A DNA stretch of 64,000 nt, taken from assembly GCF_002812705.1 (NCBI RefSeq), contig NZ_CP025030.1:2356001-2420000 (forward strand), in the 5' to 3' direction. Shown piece after piece: positions 61,653 to 64,000 of the stretch (position 1 is the stretch's first letter; every line of letters begins with the position of its first letter). The DNA comes from Achromobacter spanius. GTDB lineage: Bacteria; Pseudomonadota; Gammaproteobacteria; Burkholderiales; Burkholderiaceae_B. A model generated the notes under the pieces. The model did not search any database. It had not been told where the DNA came from and saw nothing but the letters and a program-made list of their open reading frames with translations. The translations under genes were made by a program, and so were the position numbers.

Positions 61653-63311
61653 TCACCGCCAGAACGGTTTGCTTTGCGCCAGGGCGTCGAAGGCCTTTTG
61701 TGCTTCCACGGCCAGTTCATCCAGGCGGGCGCTGATCCAGCCCAGGGCGAACCAGGCTTGCGGATGCGTGGCGGTACACGATTCGTAGTAGTCCTTCGCG
61801 ACGGCCAGGTCGTTGATTTCGCCCAGCACGTCCTGCACCTTGGACAACAGCTTGCGATAGCCGCGCAGCTTGGCGGCGGGCAGCAGCGATTCGGCAAACG
61901 CCAGGCTGTAGCGCAGCCGTTTCCCGCGCTTGCGCAATTCGTGGCGTGTGGGAATGTCCAGCTTGGCGAATTGCGTGCCCTGGTCGGCCACTTTGCTATG
62001 CCAGCGGTGCAGGCGGCGCGCCAGTTGCTTGCGCAAGCGGCGCGGATCCGGCTCGGGGGCCAGCATGGGAATGATGGTGGGCTTGACGTTGGATACCGAC
62101 AGGCCGCCTTCCAGCCGGATAGCGGGTTCGGGCGCGGTGTCGTTGGGCGTGCCGTTGGCGATGGTTTGCGTGCCGTCCGACGGCAGCGGGGGCGGTACGT
62201 CCAGGCTCCATTCCAGCAGGTCCAGCAGCCACGCCTGGAAGGCCTTGCCGCCGGCGATCGTCTGCGCGTCCTGCTCGGGCGGCGCGGCTTCCATCGGGAT
62301 GACGGGCATGCCGGCGCGCAGCAGCGCGGGCGCCACGGTTTCGTTCAGCACGTCCTGGTCGCGGTTGGCGCCGAAGGCGGCGAAGTGCGTGCGCACCCCT
62401 TGCAACAGCGCGTCGGGCAGCGGCGCCACCCAGCCTTCGAACAGCTTCCACGCCGAACGCAGCCGGCGCACGCCCACGCGCAACTGATGCACGTGTTCGG
62501 AATTGCCGGCGCGGTAAACGCCTTCCGTGTCCACTTCAGCCAGCACCGCGGCGTTGCGCGCGATCTGGTCCAAACATTCCGCTGCGATGCGGCCCAAGGC
62601 CTGCGGCGCCGTCATGTCTTCGCGCAGCTTGACCGAGGCCGCGCCGCGCGGCGCCCAGAACTGGGCAATGGCTTGGGCGCGGCGCGCTTCCAGATCATCG
62701 TCCGCCTTGGCGTCTTCCTCGGCAAGCCGTTCCGCCAACTGCGCCAGCGCATCGCCACGTTCGGATTTGCTGCGCGGGTCCAGCACCAGGCTGTGCCGCT
62801 GCTGCCAGCCGCGCGCAACAGCAAAGATGGCGGCGGGGCGGCCCGACACCAGTTCAAATTCCAGTTCGGAAATAGGCAGTTCCAGCGCGCCCGCGCGCAG
62901 GATGCCGGTGTCGTAGGCCAGTTCAACCGTGCCGTAACGCGTGCGCACTTTGCGCAGCAGGCGCAGCACGTCGGTTTCATAGCGCAGGCCCAGCTCGCCC
63001 TTGATGGCGCTCAGCGCCGCTTCGACTTCGGTGCCTGCATACACCGACAGGTCCAGCACTGGCCCGGGGCGGGGGTGGTTCATTTCGATGCGGGTGATGG
63101 CGTTGATGCCGGGCATCTTCAGCGTCTGCACCCAATCATTGCCTTCCTGGCGCAGGCGGATGGCGATGCGCGCACGCGCCAGTTCACGCTCGGGTGTATC
63201 GAAATACATGGCATGCAGGCGAATGCGCGTGGCCTCGCGTTGCTTGACTTCCTTCAGCACGGCCTGGCGCGTAGCGGCGGGCACGTGCAGTTTCAATTCC
63301 TGTTCCGACAT
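61653..63311 (-). CDS. CYTH-CHAD domain protein
   Basis: A 552-residue protein. The N-terminal CYTH (triphosphate tunnel) domain starts SEQELKLHV with the ExExK motif (Glu3, Glu5, Lys7) and continues through YFDTPERELARARIAIRLR and ELEFELVSG. The C-terminal CHAD domain has EHVHQLRVGVRRLRSAWKLF and HELRKRGKRLRYSLAF, rich in conserved His/Arg for polyphosphate binding. A low-complexity insert sits at about 395-425. Probably an inorganic triphosphatase associated with polyphosphate (YgiF-like with CHAD). Confidence 0.9.
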   Translation of the reverse strand: MSEQELKLHVPAATRQAVLKEVKQREATRIRLHAMYFDTPERELARARIAIRLRQEGNDWVQTLKMPGINAITRIEMNHPRPGPVLDLSVYAGTEVEAALSAIKGELGLRYETDVLRLLRKVRTRYGTVELAYDTGILRAGALELPISELEFELVSGRPAAIFAVARGWQQRHSLVLDPRSKSERGDALAQLAERLAEEDAKADDDLEARRAQAIAQFWAPRGAASVKLREDMTAPQALGRIAAECLDQIARNAAVLAEVDTEGVYRAGNSEHVHQLRVGVRRLRSAWKLFEGWVAPLPDALLQGVRTHFAAFGANRDQDVLNETVAPALLRAGMPVIPMEAAPPEQDAQTIAGGKAFQAWLLDLLEWSLDVPPPLPSDGTQTIANGTPNDTAPEPAIRLEGGLSVSNVKPTIIPMLAPEPDPRRLRKQLARRLHRWHSKVADQGTQFAKLDIPTRHELRKRGKRLRYSLAFAESLLPAAKLRGYRKLLSKVQDVLGEINDLAVAKDYYESCTATHPQAWFALGWISARLDELAVEAQKAFDALAQSKPFWR

Positions 63312-63440
63312 GGCGGTGGGTGTCCGACGGCAAAAGCCGAGATGTTAATCAAGCAAGGGGCGGGATTTGATGACCGTTCATATTTTGGTCATATCGAGCA
63401 TAGACGCCATTTGTTGCGTGGAACAAGCGGGCACCGCAGC

Positions 63441-63477
63441 AAAAGAAAAAACGCCGCCCTTTTTCAAGGGCGGCGCC
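63441..63477 (-). terminator. Rho-independent terminator after the PhnE-type permease
   Basis: On the minus strand CGCCGCCCTTGAAAAAGGGCGGCG followed by TTTTTTCTTTT: an 8- to 10-bp GC stem and a T run about 50 bp after the permease stop. Strong. On the plus strand it has no T run. Confidence 0.88.
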
Positions 63478-63523
63478 AAGGAGCGCTGGTCAGGGGAAAC
63501 CGACAAGCGTAAATAAGATGCAA

Positions 63524-64000
63524 CTACAGAATCCGTTTGCGCGCCTGGGTGATGATGATTTCGGCCAGCACAACCACCACGAAGATGGCGGCCAGCACCA
63601 AGGCCACGCGATCCCACTGGAACAGGTTCAACGCCGTGTCCAGCGCCATGCCGATGCCGCCCGCGCCCACCAGGCCCAGCACGGCGGATTCGCGCACGTT
63701 GATGTCCCAGCGCAGCAACACGATGGACCAGAACGCCGGGCGGATCTGCGGCCAGTAGGCATACCACAGCACCGAGCCCTTGCTGGCGCCCGTGGCGGTC
63801 ACGGCTTCGATGGGGCCGCGCTGCGCTTCCTCGATGGCTTCGCCCACCAGCTTGCCGACGAAACCGATGGAGCGAAACGCAATCGCCAGCGTGCCCGCCA
63901 ACGCGCCGGGTCCGAAGATGGCGATGAACAGCAGCGCCCACACCAGCGAATTGACCGACCGGCTGGACACCAGGATCAAGCGCGCCAGCATGTTGATGGT
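63524..64000 (-). CDS. phnE: PhnE-type phosphonate ABC transporter permease (partial)
   Basis: The C-terminal 158 residues of an inner-membrane permease, continuing past the window edge. RSVNSLVWALLFIAIFGPG, the EAA-loop region AIEEAQRGPIEAVTATGASK, and RESAVLGLVGAGGIGMALD are typical of PhnE. At least four helices remain. The substrate would be phosphonate or phosphite; phnC/phnD are expected upstream, outside the window. Confidence 0.88.
   Translation of the reverse strand, partial: TINMLARLILVSSRSVNSLVWALLFIAIFGPGALAGTLAIAFRSIGFVGKLVGEAIEEAQRGPIEAVTATGASKGSVLWYAYWPQIRPAFWSIVLLRWDINVRESAVLGLVGAGGIGMALDTALNLFQWDRVALVLAAIFVVVVLAEIIITQARKRIL

Overview
The window is a GC-rich, densely coded chromosome segment of a betaproteobacterium. 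The gene set and local order (lolB, ispE, tRNA-Gln, prs, rplY, pth, ychF; coaD, rsmD, ftsY; a tripartite TRAP uronate cluster; homogentisate genes) fit Alcaligenaceae, most likely Achromobacter or Bordetella. This is inferred from protein families and gene order, not from a database search.

Layout. 1-3.5 kb: the end of a polysaccharide operon with three overlapping GT4 glycosyltransferases. 3.5-6.5 kb: pgi and a phosphomannomutase/phosphoglucomutase, convergent to it and able to feed sugar-nucleotide supply. 6.8-11.9 kb: a biotin-carboxylase-like protein without catalytic residues, a GlcD-type FAD oxidoreductase, an OmpR-type two-component pair and a PAP2 phosphatase. 11.9-17.4 kb: a uronic-acid module (TRAP permease and receptor, aldonolactonase, uronate dehydrogenase, divergent FadR-type regulator with a clear operator). 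17.6-20.8 kb: an LTA-synthase-like membrane enzyme followed by an intact IS481-type insertion. 21-25 kb: homogentisate/fumarylacetoacetate catabolism with a divergent LysR regulator. 25-28 kb: an MBL-fold, flavin hydroxylase and DUF2783 operon. 28-42.8 kb: housekeeping genes (mutM, TPR protein, lolB, ispE, tRNA-Gln, prs, rplY, pth, CPBP protease, ychF), interrupted between lolB and ispE by a choline-to-betaine cluster (betT, betI, betB, betA).

42.8-48.8 kb is an accessory islet of visibly lower GC. It holds a DUF1016 nuclease-like gene, two decayed transposase fragments, an MFS pump, a mosaic of gene scraps (asparagine synthase and SnoaL-like pieces), a LysR regulator, the stub of a possible ICE gene, and a Fic protein whose start codon lies in a perfect inverted repeat. 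48.8-64 kb returns to core genes: marR/emrB efflux, AsmA, a stand-alone MOSC N-terminal barrel protein, benE, ferredoxin, coaD, rsmD, ftsY, phosphocholine-type phospholipase C with a tiny lipoprotein, a CYTH-CHAD protein and a truncated PhnE-type permease.

Three clusters of a roughly 67-bp palindromic interspersed repeat (GATGGGT...ACCCATCCTAC) lie at 20.8, 24.9 and 61.4 kb; two of them supply the ends of neighbouring genes. The items most worth follow-up are the degenerate biotin carboxylase, the Fic start-codon operator array, the MBL protein lacking canonical zinc ligands, the repeat family that rewrites gene ends, and the second copy of the uronate operator behind its regulator.
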